NCBI GenBank assembly: GCA_016704275.1
Contig: JADJAK010000001.1
Coordinates: forward strand, 372,001-436,000
Length of the DNA stretch: 64,000 nucleotides
Source of the DNA: Gemmatimonadota bacterium
Lineage (GTDB): Bacteria; Gemmatimonadota; Gemmatimonadetes; Gemmatimonadales; GWC2-71-9
Direction: 5' to 3'
Of the stretch, positions 9,826-18,977 are shown piece by piece (position 1 is the stretch's first letter; each line of letters opens with the position of its first letter). The notes below the pieces were generated by a model. It saw nothing but the letters and a program-made list of their open reading frames with translations. It was not told the origin of the DNA and did not search any database. A program made the translations under genes and the position numbers.

Positions 9826-11115
9826 TCACCCCAGCAGCTTCCGCTTCGGACTCACGATCTGCGCGATCAAGATGCCGGAGACGAGTGACACGGCGATCAG
9901 GATCATTCGGAAGGCCCCTTCGACGCCGACAATCACGTCCTTGTCGAGCAGGGAGGTCAGCGACCGGAGGCCGATGCTCCCGGGCACCAGCATGAGCAGG
10001 CCGGGGACGAGGACGATCTGCGACGAGCGGTTCGTGATGCGGGCGTACCAGTTGGCGCCGATGCCGACCGCGAGGGCGCCGACGAAGGCCCCGAGCTCCG
10101 GGCCGAGGGTGTCGCCGCCGAAGCGTGACCCGATGATGGCAAGGGCGCCGGCGGGGATGATCCAGGGGGCGTCGCGTCCCTCGGCCTTGAGCAGGACGAT
10201 GAAGGCGAGCGCGGAGACGAACACCGCAATGAAGAGGGTCCACTCGGGCAGCGGCGTGATTCGGGTCGAGACGATCTTGCCGAGCACCAGCACGCCGAGC
10301 TTGCTGCCGAGCGCGATCCCGAAGGTGATGCCGAGGAGCAGCACGATCGCACCCATCAGGCGGGCCGTGCCTGCCGCCAGGTGACGGGTGGAGATCTCGG
10401 TCATGGCGGTGGTGAGCGTGAGCCCCGGGATCAGGACGATCACGCCGGCCAGCGTGGCGATGAAGACCGAGATCGGGAAGCCGGCCCACGCCACGCCGGC
10501 CGCCAGGAGCGAGGCGGTCAGCGCGGCGACCGGTTCGAATACGCGATTGAGGCCGGCGATGCGCGTGGTGACGAGTGAGAGCAAGCCGATCGCGAGCCCG
10601 ATCCCAAGGCCGGCGACCATCTCGTGCCAACCACCGCCGAGGAAGCGCGCCGAACTGCCCGACGCGATCGCGAAGGCGGCGGTCGTCAACCAGACGGGGT
10701 AGGGCGGTGGCGCGAGCTCGATGGCCTCGAGCCGACGCGATCCCTCGAGGGGCGTCAACTGCCCACTGAGGACCTCGCGGGTGACCTCATCCGTCTGGGC
10801 GAGCTTGCCGAGATTGGACTCTCCCGGCTCGACGCGGATCAGGAAGGTCCGTTGGTCGTCCTGCGGCCCGAAGGAGACCATGATCGAGGTCGGCATCGAG
10901 AAGATCTGCGCCTGCAGCCCGAGTCGATCGCAGGTCAGTTCGAGCGCCTCTTCGAGGCGGTGGGCCGCGTAGCCGGAGGTGTGCAACGACCGGCCGAGTC
11001 GCAGCACGAACGACACGCGATCATCGGGGCCGGGGCCACCGGGCAGGGGGAAGCCCTGCGCCGGGGTCCAGCCGGTCCAAGCGGTTCGTGTGATATCCTT
11101 GTTGGTCGTCGTCAT
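9826..11115 (-). CDS. ThrE-type threonine/serine exporter family protein
   Basis: 429 residues; the ATG at 11115 was chosen because everything further upstream on this strand is antisense to the M48 protease. The N-terminal soluble half shows the ThrE pattern (LRLGRSLHTSGYAAHRLEEAL, QIFSMPTSIMVSFG). The C-terminal half has about ten hydrophobic helices, including ASLLAAGVAWAGFP, IPGLTLTTAMTEISTRHLAAG and LLMLVPGSIGLRSL, combining the two halves that are separate genes in some species. Family members export threonine/serine or small organic acids. The divergent M48 gene begins 39 bases away. Confidence 0.88.
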   Translation of the reverse strand: MTTTNKDITRTAWTGWTPAQGFPLPGGPGPDDRVSFVLRLGRSLHTSGYAAHRLEEALELTCDRLGLQAQIFSMPTSIMVSFGPQDDQRTFLIRVEPGESNLGKLAQTDEVTREVLSGQLTPLEGSRRLEAIELAPPPYPVWLTTAAFAIASGSSARFLGGGWHEMVAGLGIGLAIGLLSLVTTRIAGLNRVFEPVAALTASLLAAGVAWAGFPISVFIATLAGVIVLIPGLTLTTAMTEISTRHLAAGTARLMGAIVLLLGITFGIALGSKLGVLVLGKIVSTRITPLPEWTLFIAVFVSALAFIVLLKAEGRDAPWIIPAGALAIIGSRFGGDTLGPELGAFVGALAVGIGANWYARITNRSSQIVLVPGLLMLVPGSIGLRSLTSLLDKDVIVGVEGAFRMILIAVSLVSGILIAQIVSPKRKLLG

Positions 11116-11154
11116 CTGGCGTGAATGATACGTCCCCGACTCCCCGAGGAGCGA

Positions 11155-12573
11155 ATGCCCCGGACACCCCTGATACTCGCCGTCCTGCTGCTTGCCGGAT
11201 GCGCCACCAATCCCGTCACTGGCAAGCGCCAGCTCTCGCTCGTCTCCGAAGCGCAGGAGATCGAGATGGGGAAGGGCGAGGTTGCCCGGGCCCGCGCCGA
11301 GACCGGCTTCTACCCTGATACGGCGCTCGAGGCCTACGTTGCCCGGATCGGGAAGGCGATGGCCGCTGCCAGCGAGCGACCGGCACTCCCGTGGGAATTC
11401 CACCTCATCGACGATCCGATGGTGAACGCCTTCGCTGCGCCGGGCGGCTTCATCTTCATCACGCGCGGCATCCTCGCGTACCTCAACAGCGAGGCCGAAC
11501 TGGCGGGGGTGGTCGGCCATGAGATCGGCCACGTCACCGCCAAGCACACCGTCGCGGCGATCTCGCGGCAACAGGTCGGCACCATCGGCATTCTCGGTGC
11601 CGCGATTCTCGCCAAGGACGAGCGGATCGCGCAGGCGGGCAGCACCGGACTCGGGATCCTCTTCCTGAAGTTCGGGCGTGATCAAGAGAGCCAGTCCGAT
11701 GGGCTCGGACATCGGTACTCGCTCTCCCAGGGTTACGACGTGCGCGAAATGCCGAAGACCTTCATGACACTGCAGCGCGTCGGCGACGCCAGCGGCAACG
11801 CGGGCCGGATTCCCGGCTTCCTCTCGACACACCCGGACCCGGGCAATCGCGTGGCGGCGACGCAGGGGTGGGCCGACACCGTCAGCAACTACGCCAAGTT
11901 GGTGACCGGCCGCGACCGCTTCCTCGACCGCCTCGATCACCTCGTCTACGGGCAGGATCCGCGGCAGGGCTATTTCCAGGGCGTGCGCTTTCTGCATCCT
12001 GGCCTGCAGCTCCAGTTCGACTTGCCGGCGGGGTGGCAGGGGATCAATCAGGCCACGCAGGTGATCGGCGCCGAGCCGAACGGTGCCGGACAGCTGCAAC
12101 TGAGTCAGGCGTCGCAGGCGACGATTGCCGCCGCGATGCAGGCGTGGCAGGCGCAGCAGGGCGTCACCACGACCGCGGTGCAGCAGGGGCAGATCGGCGG
12201 TTCGCCGGCACAGTGGGCCGACTTCTCGGCGGTGACCCAGGACGGCCAACAGCTGCTCGGCCGGGTCGCCTACATCAGCTACCGCAACGCCGTGTGGCAG
12301 TTCATCGGGATGTCGGTCGCGGCGTCGTGGCCGCAGCTGGGCGGCGCGATCAAGAATTCGATCGGCTCGTTTGCGGCGACGCCCGCCAACCAGGTCTTCA
12401 CGCGGGTGCGCGAACTGCGCGTCATCACCCTGCCGCGGGCCATGACGATGTCGGCGCTGGCGGCAGAGAGTGGTGGGGCGACGACGGCGGCGGAGTTGGC
12501 GTTGCTCAACAGCGTCGAGGAAGGCGCGATGCAGCCGGCGGGGAAGAAGCTCAAGACGGTGCGCTTCCGCTGA
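11155..12573 (+). CDS. M48-family metalloprotease lipoprotein
   Basis: 472 residues from the ATG at 11155, preceded by a good GAGGAG ribosome site; an earlier ATG at 11125 lacks one. A lipobox (LLAGCATNP, Cys near residue 16) predicts lipid anchoring. The zinc motif HEIGH (about residues 122-126) lies in GVVGHEIGHVTAKHTVAAIS, and a third ligand candidate is in DQESQSDGLGHRYSLSQGYD. This matches LoiP/BepA-type periplasmic proteases that act on outer-membrane proteins. The C-terminal 200 residues after HPDPGNR are outside the peptidase domain and have no name I recognise. It is convergent with the VWA gene, 3 bases away. Confidence 0.92.
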   Translation: MPRTPLILAVLLLAGCATNPVTGKRQLSLVSEAQEIEMGKGEVARARAETGFYPDTALEAYVARIGKAMAAASERPALPWEFHLIDDPMVNAFAAPGGFIFITRGILAYLNSEAELAGVVGHEIGHVTAKHTVAAISRQQVGTIGILGAAILAKDERIAQAGSTGLGILFLKFGRDQESQSDGLGHRYSLSQGYDVREMPKTFMTLQRVGDASGNAGRIPGFLSTHPDPGNRVAATQGWADTVSNYAKLVTGRDRFLDRLDHLVYGQDPRQGYFQGVRFLHPGLQLQFDLPAGWQGINQATQVIGAEPNGAGQLQLSQASQATIAAAMQAWQAQQGVTTTAVQQGQIGGSPAQWADFSAVTQDGQQLLGRVAYISYRNAVWQFIGMSVAASWPQLGGAIKNSIGSFAATPANQVFTRVRELRVITLPRAMTMSALAAESGGATTAAELALLNSVEEGAMQPAGKKLKTVRFR

Positions 12574-12576
12574 GGC

Positions 12577-13857
12577 TCAGCCGACGCGGCGCGTCTTCCC
12601 CTTGAGGAAGTCCATCAGCAGAAACTGGCCCAGCGTCATCGGCGAGGCGAAGTAGGCCTTGCCTCGGCAGATCCGCGACACCTGCTTCACGAATTCGACC
12701 AGGTAGTGGTCGCGGGCGAGCATGAAGGTGTTGATCATGATGTTGCTGCGACGGCACGCGGAGACCTCCGCGTAGGTCGCCTTCAAGATGGACGGATCGA
12801 GGCCGCCGGAGTTGACGTAGACCCGTCCATCGGGCAGCGTCATCGCCGACGGCTTGCCGTCGGTGATCATCACGATCTGCTTCATCTCCTGACGCTGGCC
12901 AGCGAGAATGCGCCGTGCGAGCTGCAACCCGGCCGCCGTGTTGGTGTGATACGGCCCGACCTTCACGCTGGCGAGCGCGCCCGGCGGGATCTCCTCGGCC
13001 GTGTCATGAAAGAGCACCACCTTGATCACGTCGCCCGGAAACTGGTGACGAATCAGGTGGGTCAGTGCGAGCGCCACCTTCTTCGCCGGCGTGAAGCGAT
13101 CCTCGCCGTAGAGCACCATCGAATGCGAACAGTCAAGCATCAGCACCGTGGCGGCCGATGAGCGGTACTCGGCCTGCGTCACGTGCAGGTCGGCGTAGTC
13201 GAGCTCGAGCGGCATGGTCAGGCCGTGGCGAGCGATCGCCGACGTCAGGGTTGCCGCGGCGTCGAGATTCATCACGTCGCCGAACTCGTAGACCTTGCTC
13301 GCCGATTCGCTCTCCACGGACGTGGCGAGGTGGGGCGTTTCGTGCGCACCGATCGCCGAGCGACCGAGGGCACCGAGCAGGGCGCGCAGGGTACGGTAGC
13401 CGAGAAAGTCGGCGCCCTTCTCCTTGAGGTCGAACTTGACGGTGCGCGCCGCGGCACGGGCCTCGCCGCCGGGGAGCTGATCAGGGGGGATGGCTTGGCC
13501 GGCCTGATTGGTCAGGTTGAGGTATCCCTCTTCGGCGAGACGCTGGACGATCCGATCGAGGAGGGTCGCCAACTCGGCCTGCACCTCCTGGTCCCGGGCC
13601 GCGTCGCCGGTGGTGCCATCCTTGAGCAGCTTCAGCATGTCGGGGGTGAGCTGGCCCGATTCGATCAACGCCTTCAGGATCGCGTTGCGGAGGTCGTCGA
13701 GGGTGCGCTCCCCCTCGTCGTCGCCCGGCTCCCCCCACCAGGGGGTGCCCGCGAAGCCGGACTCGAGGAGGAAATCCCCGAGTTGGTCCAGGAGCGCCTG
13801 CAGATTCACCTGCTCGGCGAGCCCGGCGACGTACTTGGTGTAGGTGGTGTAGCGCAT
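12577..13857 (-). CDS. VWA-domain protein (ChlD/CoxE-like partner of a MoxR-type ATPase)
   Basis: 426 residues. The N-terminal half is helical and acidic. The C-terminal half is a von Willebrand A domain with a MIDAS motif D-C-S-H-S-M in TVLMLDCSHSMVLYGEDRFT (about residue 240), then IKVVLFHDTAEEI, TNTAAGLQLARRIL and IVMITDGKPSA with the second metal-binding Asp. Proteins of this layout work with MoxR/ChlI-like AAA+ ATPases to remodel or metallate partner proteins. A matching ATPase lies at 18978-20444 on the same strand rather than next door. The client is unknown. Confidence 0.85.
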   Translation of the reverse strand: MRYTTYTKYVAGLAEQVNLQALLDQLGDFLLESGFAGTPWWGEPGDDEGERTLDDLRNAILKALIESGQLTPDMLKLLKDGTTGDAARDQEVQAELATLLDRIVQRLAEEGYLNLTNQAGQAIPPDQLPGGEARAAARTVKFDLKEKGADFLGYRTLRALLGALGRSAIGAHETPHLATSVESESASKVYEFGDVMNLDAAATLTSAIARHGLTMPLELDYADLHVTQAEYRSSAATVLMLDCSHSMVLYGEDRFTPAKKVALALTHLIRHQFPGDVIKVVLFHDTAEEIPPGALASVKVGPYHTNTAAGLQLARRILAGQRQEMKQIVMITDGKPSAMTLPDGRVYVNSGGLDPSILKATYAEVSACRRSNIMINTFMLARDHYLVEFVKQVSRICRGKAYFASPMTLGQFLLMDFLKGKTRRVG

Positions 13858-14017
13858 CTCGGAGTATACCCGGAGATCGGTCGAGGGTGCCGGCTGGGTG
13901 CCGTCCCGCGGCCGGAGTGGCGAGCGCTACCTTTCAGCGGACACCGTCCCGGTCCGACACTTCCAAGAGGGCGTCCGTAGACGCCCAGCTTCCCTGACAT
14001 CCCTCGCGCCGAGCATC

Positions 14018-16660
14018 ATGCCCCGTTCGTGCCGTCTCCTGCTTGCTGCCGGCTTGCTGTCACTCGCGTGGCACGGGCCGGTCGCGGCCCAGAGCGCCAC
14101 TGCGACCGGGACACTGATGGTGCAGTGGGGTGACGCGGACCGCGGGGCGCGGCCCCCCCGGATGGCCTGGACGCTGACCGGTGATCGCGGGGAGGTCTGG
14201 GACGTCGAGCTGACGGAGGCCCAGGTGCGCGTCGCGGGCGGAGTGCGCGCCCTGAACCGCAGCCGGGTGACGGTGGTCGGGACCGCCACCCCGGCCATAT
14301 CCAGGGCCCGCGGCGCGCCACTCGCGCCCCGTCTGCGCGCCGGCTCGATTGCCTCCACCGACGGCGGCCGGACGGCCTCCCTGATGGCCCAACCTCCGCA
14401 GAGCGGTGCCAAGCCGTACGCGCTGCTGCTGTGCAAGTTCGCCGACGTGGCGAGCGAACCCCGGCCGCTCGCCGATTTCACCGCGCTCCTCTCCAACAGC
14501 TCCCCGAATCTTGACCACTACTATCGCGAACTCTCCGCGGGACAGATGAACCTCGGCGGCAGTCAGGCCGTTGGCTGGTTCACGCTGCCACAACCGAGAG
14601 CCGCCTATCTGCCCGGTGGGCAGCTGGCGTTCTCGGCGCTGGCTGCCGACTGCACGGCCGCGGCGGATGCGAGCGTGAATTTCGCCAACTTCTCCGGCAT
14701 CCTGATTCAGGTCAACGCCGATCTCGATGGCTACGCATGGGGCGGTTCCAGCTTCCTGTCGCTCGACGGTGTGACGCGGTCGTGGCCGATGACCTGGATG
14801 CCGCTATGGGCGACCCAATCGTCGATGCATGGCGCCTATGCGCACGAGGTGGGTCACTCGCTCGGGTTGCCGCATTCCTCGGGGCCCTACTCGGCGACGT
14901 ATGACTCGCGCTGGGATGTGATGAGCAATTCGTATCTCATCTTCAACGGCGCCACCAGCAGCTATCTCGCCGGGCACACGATCATCTACCACAAGGATCT
15001 GCTCGGCTGGATTCCCGCGGCGCGCAAGGTGACGCCGACCGCGGGAACGCAGACGATCCTGCTGGAACAGGCGGAATTTCCGACGGCGGGCACCACGCCC
15101 CTCGAGATCGTCATCCCCATCGAGGGGACGTCGCAATTCTACACCGTCGAGGCGCGCCGCTTCCTCGGCTACGATGCGCCGCTGCCTGGCGAGGCGGTGG
15201 TGATTCACCTGATCACCCCGGGCACGAGTGTTCCGGCCAAGGTCGTTGACCCGGACAACAACGGCAATCCCAACGATGCCGGAGCGATGTGGCTTCCGGG
15301 CGAGACCTTCCAAGGTGTCAACGGGATTCGCGTGCAGGTCAATGCGCGCACGGCCGAGGGATGGAGCGTCACGGTGACGATGCCATTGCCCGATGTGCAA
15401 TTGAGCGTGGCCGGGGCGGGGAGTGGCAACGGCATGGTGACATCCTCGCCCGGCGGAATCGCCTGCACCAGTACCGCCGGCAGCAGCAGCGGCACTTGCA
15501 GCGCCCCCTTTCCCGGCGGGACCGTCGTCACGCTCACCCCGACGGTCACGTCCGGGAGTCTCGTCGGTTGGAGCGGGGCGTGCGTCGGTTCCGGAAACTG
15601 CCAGGTCACCCTGGACCAGGCACGCAGCGTGACGGCCACTTTTCAGCTCGGCAATCAGACCCTCGCCGTCACGGCCGATGGCAATGGCAGTGGCGTGGTG
15701 CGCTCGAGTCTCGAGGGGATCAATTGCGTGAGCACTGCCGGCACGTTGAGTGGCGCCTGCGTGGCAGCGTATCCGCAGGGCACGATGGTCACGTTGACGG
15801 CGGATGCGACGGTCGGAACGTTCATGGGATGGAGCGGGGCGTGCAGCGGGACGGCGACTTGTACGCTGGCCCTGACCCAGGTCCGCAATGTCGGCGCCAC
15901 CTTCGTCGTGGCCAATCGACAACTGGCCACGGAGCTGACCGGGACCGGGAGCGGCAGCGTGACGAGTACGCCGGCGGGGATTGCTTGCGTGAGCACGCGC
16001 GGCGCCGTGGCTGGGGGCTGTGCCGCCGAATTTGCCGAGGGAACGGTGGTGACCCTCGAGGCCGTGGCGAGCGGCGGGAGTTTCGCAGGCTGGGGCGGCG
16101 CGTGCAGCGGGGTGGGGGCGTGCGTCGTGACGCTCTCCGAGGTCCGGACGGTCAGTGCACAGTTTGATCCGCCGACCTTCGCGGTGACGCTCACGGCCGC
16201 GGGTGGCGGGAGCGGCGCGATCACCAGTCAGGCCGGGCTCGCACCTGCGCTCGCGTGCCTCAGCACGGCGGGGAGCGTCACTGGGGCGTGCAGCGCCACG
16301 TATGTCGAGGGCGCGATCGTGACGCTGACACCGACGGCGACGGCGGGTGCGTTCGGTGGATGGAGCGGAGCGTGCACCGGCTTTGGCCCGTGCCAGGTCG
16401 AGGTCACGCAGGCGCGCGCGGTCACGGCGACTTTCCTTGCGCCGCAATTGCTGATCGACACCTTCGCACGGGCGCTGCTCGGCGAGGGATCGATCGCCCC
16501 CGAGATTGCGGCGCAGCTCGATGCGGCCGGCAATCGGAATGGCATCCGCGACCTCGGGGACCTGGTGGCGTTGATGGATCATTCGCCCGAAGCGCGGTTC
16601 TCCGCCGTGGTGATGCGGGTTCTGCAGCGTCGTGGAGGTGCCAATGCGATTCGTCCGTAG
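14018..16660 (+). CDS. Secreted M6-type metallopeptidase with four Cys-rich repeats and a dockerin-like C-terminus
   Basis: 880 residues from the ATG at 14018, which starts a clear signal peptide ending near VAAQ. The catalytic region has YRELSAGQMNLGGS and the zinc motif HEVGHSLGLPH (about residues 275-285), typical of M6/immune-inhibitor-A-like proteases, with WDVMSNSY as a possible Met-turn region. From about residue 458 there are four repeats of roughly 85 residues, each with conserved cysteines and G-W-S-G-A-C, resembling divergent InlB B-repeats. The last 50 residues contain AAGNRNGIRDLGDLVALMD, an EF-hand-like calcium loop as in dockerin type I. The following lipoprotein gene overlaps its 3' end by 17 bases. 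Confidence 0.87.
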   Translation: MPRSCRLLLAAGLLSLAWHGPVAAQSATATGTLMVQWGDADRGARPPRMAWTLTGDRGEVWDVELTEAQVRVAGGVRALNRSRVTVVGTATPAISRARGAPLAPRLRAGSIASTDGGRTASLMAQPPQSGAKPYALLLCKFADVASEPRPLADFTALLSNSSPNLDHYYRELSAGQMNLGGSQAVGWFTLPQPRAAYLPGGQLAFSALAADCTAAADASVNFANFSGILIQVNADLDGYAWGGSSFLSLDGVTRSWPMTWMPLWATQSSMHGAYAHEVGHSLGLPHSSGPYSATYDSRWDVMSNSYLIFNGATSSYLAGHTIIYHKDLLGWIPAARKVTPTAGTQTILLEQAEFPTAGTTPLEIVIPIEGTSQFYTVEARRFLGYDAPLPGEAVVIHLITPGTSVPAKVVDPDNNGNPNDAGAMWLPGETFQGVNGIRVQVNARTAEGWSVTVTMPLPDVQLSVAGAGSGNGMVTSSPGGIACTSTAGSSSGTCSAPFPGGTVVTLTPTVTSGSLVGWSGACVGSGNCQVTLDQARSVTATFQLGNQTLAVTADGNGSGVVRSSLEGINCVSTAGTLSGACVAAYPQGTMVTLTADATVGTFMGWSGACSGTATCTLALTQVRNVGATFVVANRQLATELTGTGSGSVTSTPAGIACVSTRGAVAGGCAAEFAEGTVVTLEAVASGGSFAGWGGACSGVGACVVTLSEVRTVSAQFDPPTFAVTLTAAGGGSGAITSQAGLAPALACLSTAGSVTGACSATYVEGAIVTLTPTATAGAFGGWSGACTGFGPCQVEVTQARAVTATFLAPQLLIDTFARALLGEGSIAPEIAAQLDAAGNRNGIRDLGDLVALMDHSPEARFSAVVMRVLQRRGGANAIRP

Positions 16661-17060
16661 CGCGGCCCGCGCCTGGTTGGCGACGGCCACGGTGCTGCTG
16701 CTCTCGTCGTGCGGCGGCGAACCGACGACGCCGAAGCTCCCCTCCGAGCTCTACCGCATGCGGGTGCAGTCGACGGCAGGGGCCGTTGGTGCGCTGCTCG
16801 TGTCGGTCGAGGGTGGCAGCGGCACGCCGCTCCTCCTCGCTGCCGCGCCGGTGACCGCAAGCATGTCGGACGGCACCTCGCCGTCCCGTGTGCTGCTGGT
16901 GGGGCCGCTCGGTGGGGTCGACCTGCTCGAAGTGCGGGCCACGACCCCCGGCGTGCCCCCGACGGTGACGGTCCTGGAGGCATCGGCAGGGGCAAGCGGC
17001 GGATATGCGGCGATTTCCCCAGGCAGCGTCACGGTCACATGGACCGGCGTGGAGCGATAA
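16644..17060 (+). CDS. Small lipoprotein, unknown (possible cohesin-like partner)
   Basis: 138 residues from the ATG at 16644, with a GGAGG site just upstream inside the protease gene. The signal peptide ends in a lipobox (VLLLSSCGGEP), so the mature protein of about 117 residues is membrane-anchored. The mature part is Val/Gly/Ala rich with alternating hydrophobic residues, suggesting a beta-sandwich: RMRVQSTAGAVGALLVSVEGG, RVLLVGPLGGVDLLEVRA, PGVPPTVTVLEASAG. I do not recognise the family from sequence alone. Overlap with a peptidase ending in a dockerin-like loop suggests a cohesin-like role, but this is inference. Confidence 0.6.
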   Translation: MRFVRSAARAWLATATVLLLSSCGGEPTTPKLPSELYRMRVQSTAGAVGALLVSVEGGSGTPLLLAAAPVTASMSDGTSPSRVLLVGPLGGVDLLEVRATTPGVPPTVTVLEASAGASGGYAAISPGSVTVTWTGVER

Positions 17061-17083
17061 GCACAAGCGTTACTTTCCCTCGC

Positions 17084-18334
17084 ATGCCCCTCGCGCTTCG
17101 CAGCCGTCTCCGGGACCTCGGCGCCGTCCTCTTCATGGGGCCGTTCCGTGCGGTGCGACATCCGGATTTCCGCCGCTTCCTGACCGGCCAGGGGATCTCG
17201 TTGGTCGGCACCTGGATGCAGTCGATCGCCCAGGGGTGGCTGGTCCTCGAACTGACCCGCTCGGCGTTCGCTGTCGGACTGACCTCCACGCTCGCCACGC
17301 TGCCGATTCTCTTCTTCACGCTCTACGGCGGCGTCGTCGCCGACCGGGTCGACAAGCGGCGCTTCATCATGGCGTTGCAGGCGGTGATGCTGGTCGAGGC
17401 CGCCGTGCTGGCGGCGCTGACCCTCACCAACCAGGTCACGGTTGAATGGATCTGGGCGCTGGCGGTGCTCTTCGGGCTGGCCACCGCCTTTGAAGTGCCG
17501 GCGCGCCAGGCGTTCCTGGTGGAGCTCGTCCCCGCCGAGGACCTGGTCTCGGCGGCGGCCGTCAATTCCACGACGTACAACCTCGCGCGCGTCATCGGCC
17601 CCGCGATCGCGGGGATCGTCGTCGCGATCGCCGGGCCCGGGGCCGCGTTCGCACTCAACGCGTTGAGCTACGTCGCGGTGCTGGTCGGACTGTCTCGGAT
17701 CCGCGCGCCACACATCCCCAAGCCGCCATCGGCTCGGCCCTCGGTCTTCACCGGGGTTCGGTTCATCCGGTCGCGTCCGGTGCTCGCGGCGCTTTCGTGG
17801 CAGATGGTGCTGCTGACGGTGCTGAGTGGGTCCTTCATTCCGATCCTCGCGGTGTATGCCCGAGAAGTCCTCCACGTCGGCGCGCGCGGCTACGGGGCGC
17901 TGACCGCGGCGGTCGGCGTCGGGGCGGTGGCGGGCGCGGTGCTGATCGGTGGCGTGGGGACCCGGCTTCCCCGACCGCGCGCGGCGGTGATCGGGGCCGC
18001 GACGCTCAGTGTGGCGGTGGTGTTGCTCGCGTTCAGCCGCGAGGCGTTCCTGTCGCTTGTCCTGCTCGCGCTGGCGGGGGCCGCGATGGCCACGCAGGGC
18101 ATCGCGACGGCCACGTCGCTACAACTCGCCGCCCCGAACGAACTGCGCGGACGGGTGATGGCGGTGTATTCCTTCGTGGTGCTCGGGCTGGCTCCGCTCG
18201 GCGCCTTTCAGGCGGGGTGGGTCGCGGAGCACCTGGGCGCCGCGTGGAGCATTGGCTTGAGTGGAGGCGCGGCGCTGCTCGGCACCGCATGGCTGTCACG
18301 CCGTCTCTGGGACGGCACGGAGGAAACATGCTGA
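17084..18334 (+). CDS. MFS transporter, EntS/MFS_3-type
   Basis: 416 residues with about 12 hydrophobic helices. It has the MFS_3 landmarks: FRRFLTGQGISLVGTWMQSIAQ near the start, YGGVVADRVDKRRFIM (the loop 2-3 motif G-x-x-x-D-R-x-x-R), ATAFEVPARQAFLVELV and NSTTYNLARVIGPAIAG. These are proton-driven exporters of siderophores or drugs; the substrate cannot be deduced. A TACTTT box 7 bases before the ATG could be a -10 for a leaderless transcript, but no good -35 pairs with it. The stop overlaps the next ATG. Confidence 0.9.
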   Translation: MPLALRSRLRDLGAVLFMGPFRAVRHPDFRRFLTGQGISLVGTWMQSIAQGWLVLELTRSAFAVGLTSTLATLPILFFTLYGGVVADRVDKRRFIMALQAVMLVEAAVLAALTLTNQVTVEWIWALAVLFGLATAFEVPARQAFLVELVPAEDLVSAAAVNSTTYNLARVIGPAIAGIVVAIAGPGAAFALNALSYVAVLVGLSRIRAPHIPKPPSARPSVFTGVRFIRSRPVLAALSWQMVLLTVLSGSFIPILAVYAREVLHVGARGYGALTAAVGVGAVAGAVLIGGVGTRLPRPRAAVIGAATLSVAVVLLAFSREAFLSLVLLALAGAAMATQGIATATSLQLAAPNELRGRVMAVYSFVVLGLAPLGAFQAGWVAEHLGAAWSIGLSGGAALLGTAWLSRRLWDGTEETC

Positions 18335-18945
18335 TCACCATCTCGCGGGAGTACGGCGCGGGGGGATCGTCCGTGGCGCAACGCGTCGCGGTCGAGCTCG
18401 ACTGGCGGCTGGTCGACAACCAACTCGTCGAGGAAGTGGCGGCGCGCGCCGGCATGAGTCCGGATGAGGTCAGCGAGAAGGAGGAGCGCGGCCCGACCTT
18501 CGTCGAGCGACTGGCGCGCGTCCTGACCGTCGCCACGCCGGAGGTGCTCGGGCCGTCGACTGCCGAGCTGCCCGAGCAGGAGGAGGCGCGGCTGATGCGC
18601 CTGACGGAACAGGTGGTGGCCGAAGCGGCCCAGGACCACGCCGTGCTGGTGGGACGTGCGGCGGGCGCGGTGATCGGCCAGAAGGAGAAGGCACTCCACG
18701 TCCGCCTGGTTGCCTCGGCCGGGTACCGCGCCGCGGTGATCGCGAAGCGGCTCGACGTTCCACTCGACGAGGCCCAGAAGCGCGTGCGCGACGTTGACGC
18801 GCATCGCGCACGCTATCACAAGCAGTACTACAACCGCGACTGGGCCGACCCGCACCACTACCATCTGACCATCAATACCGAATTGATCGGGATCGAGGGG
18901 AGTGCGGCGTTGATTGTGGCGGCGGTGAAGCGAGAAAGCCGATGA
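18328..18945 (+). CDS. Cytidylate-kinase-like family protein (Cytidylate_kin2)
   Basis: 205 residues from the ATG at 18328, which overlaps the MFS stop by 7 bases and follows AGGA. The start MLITISREYGAGGSSVAQRV has the degenerate P-loop of the cytidylate-kinase-2 family (S-R-E-Y-G-A-G-G in place of G-x-G-K-S/T). Further blocks are LDWRLVDNQLVEEVA, HAVLVGRAAGAV, RVRDVDAHRARYHKQYY and HYHLTINTELIG. The family is usually annotated as nucleotide kinase, but its substrate is not established. The stop codon TGA is supplied by the ATCGAT-rich repeat that follows. Confidence 0.88.
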   Translation: MLITISREYGAGGSSVAQRVAVELDWRLVDNQLVEEVAARAGMSPDEVSEKEERGPTFVERLARVLTVATPEVLGPSTAELPEQEEARLMRLTEQVVAEAAQDHAVLVGRAAGAVIGQKEKALHVRLVASAGYRAAVIAKRLDVPLDEAQKRVRDVDAHRARYHKQYYNRDWADPHHYHLTINTELIGIEGSAALIVAAVKRESR

Positions 18946-18951
18946 TCGACC

Positions 18952-18971
18952 ATCGATGATCGATCATCGAT
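18952..18971. repeat. ATCGAT palindrome, copy 1 (core)
   Basis: ATCGATGATCGATCATCGAT is a perfect 20-base palindrome at the centre of a repeat covering about 18941-18979. Its left end supplies the stop codon of the cytidylate-kinase-like gene, and its right end reaches the stop of the convergent AAA+ gene. Closely related copies occur at 39576-39608 and 43627-43665. Confidence 0.9.
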
Positions 18972-18977
18972 CATCGG

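Noticed and set aside
14804..16690. 628-codon antisense frame under the M6 peptidase
   Set aside because: It mirrors the repeat region of the real gene, has no recognisable motif and an unnatural Arg/His/Asp content.
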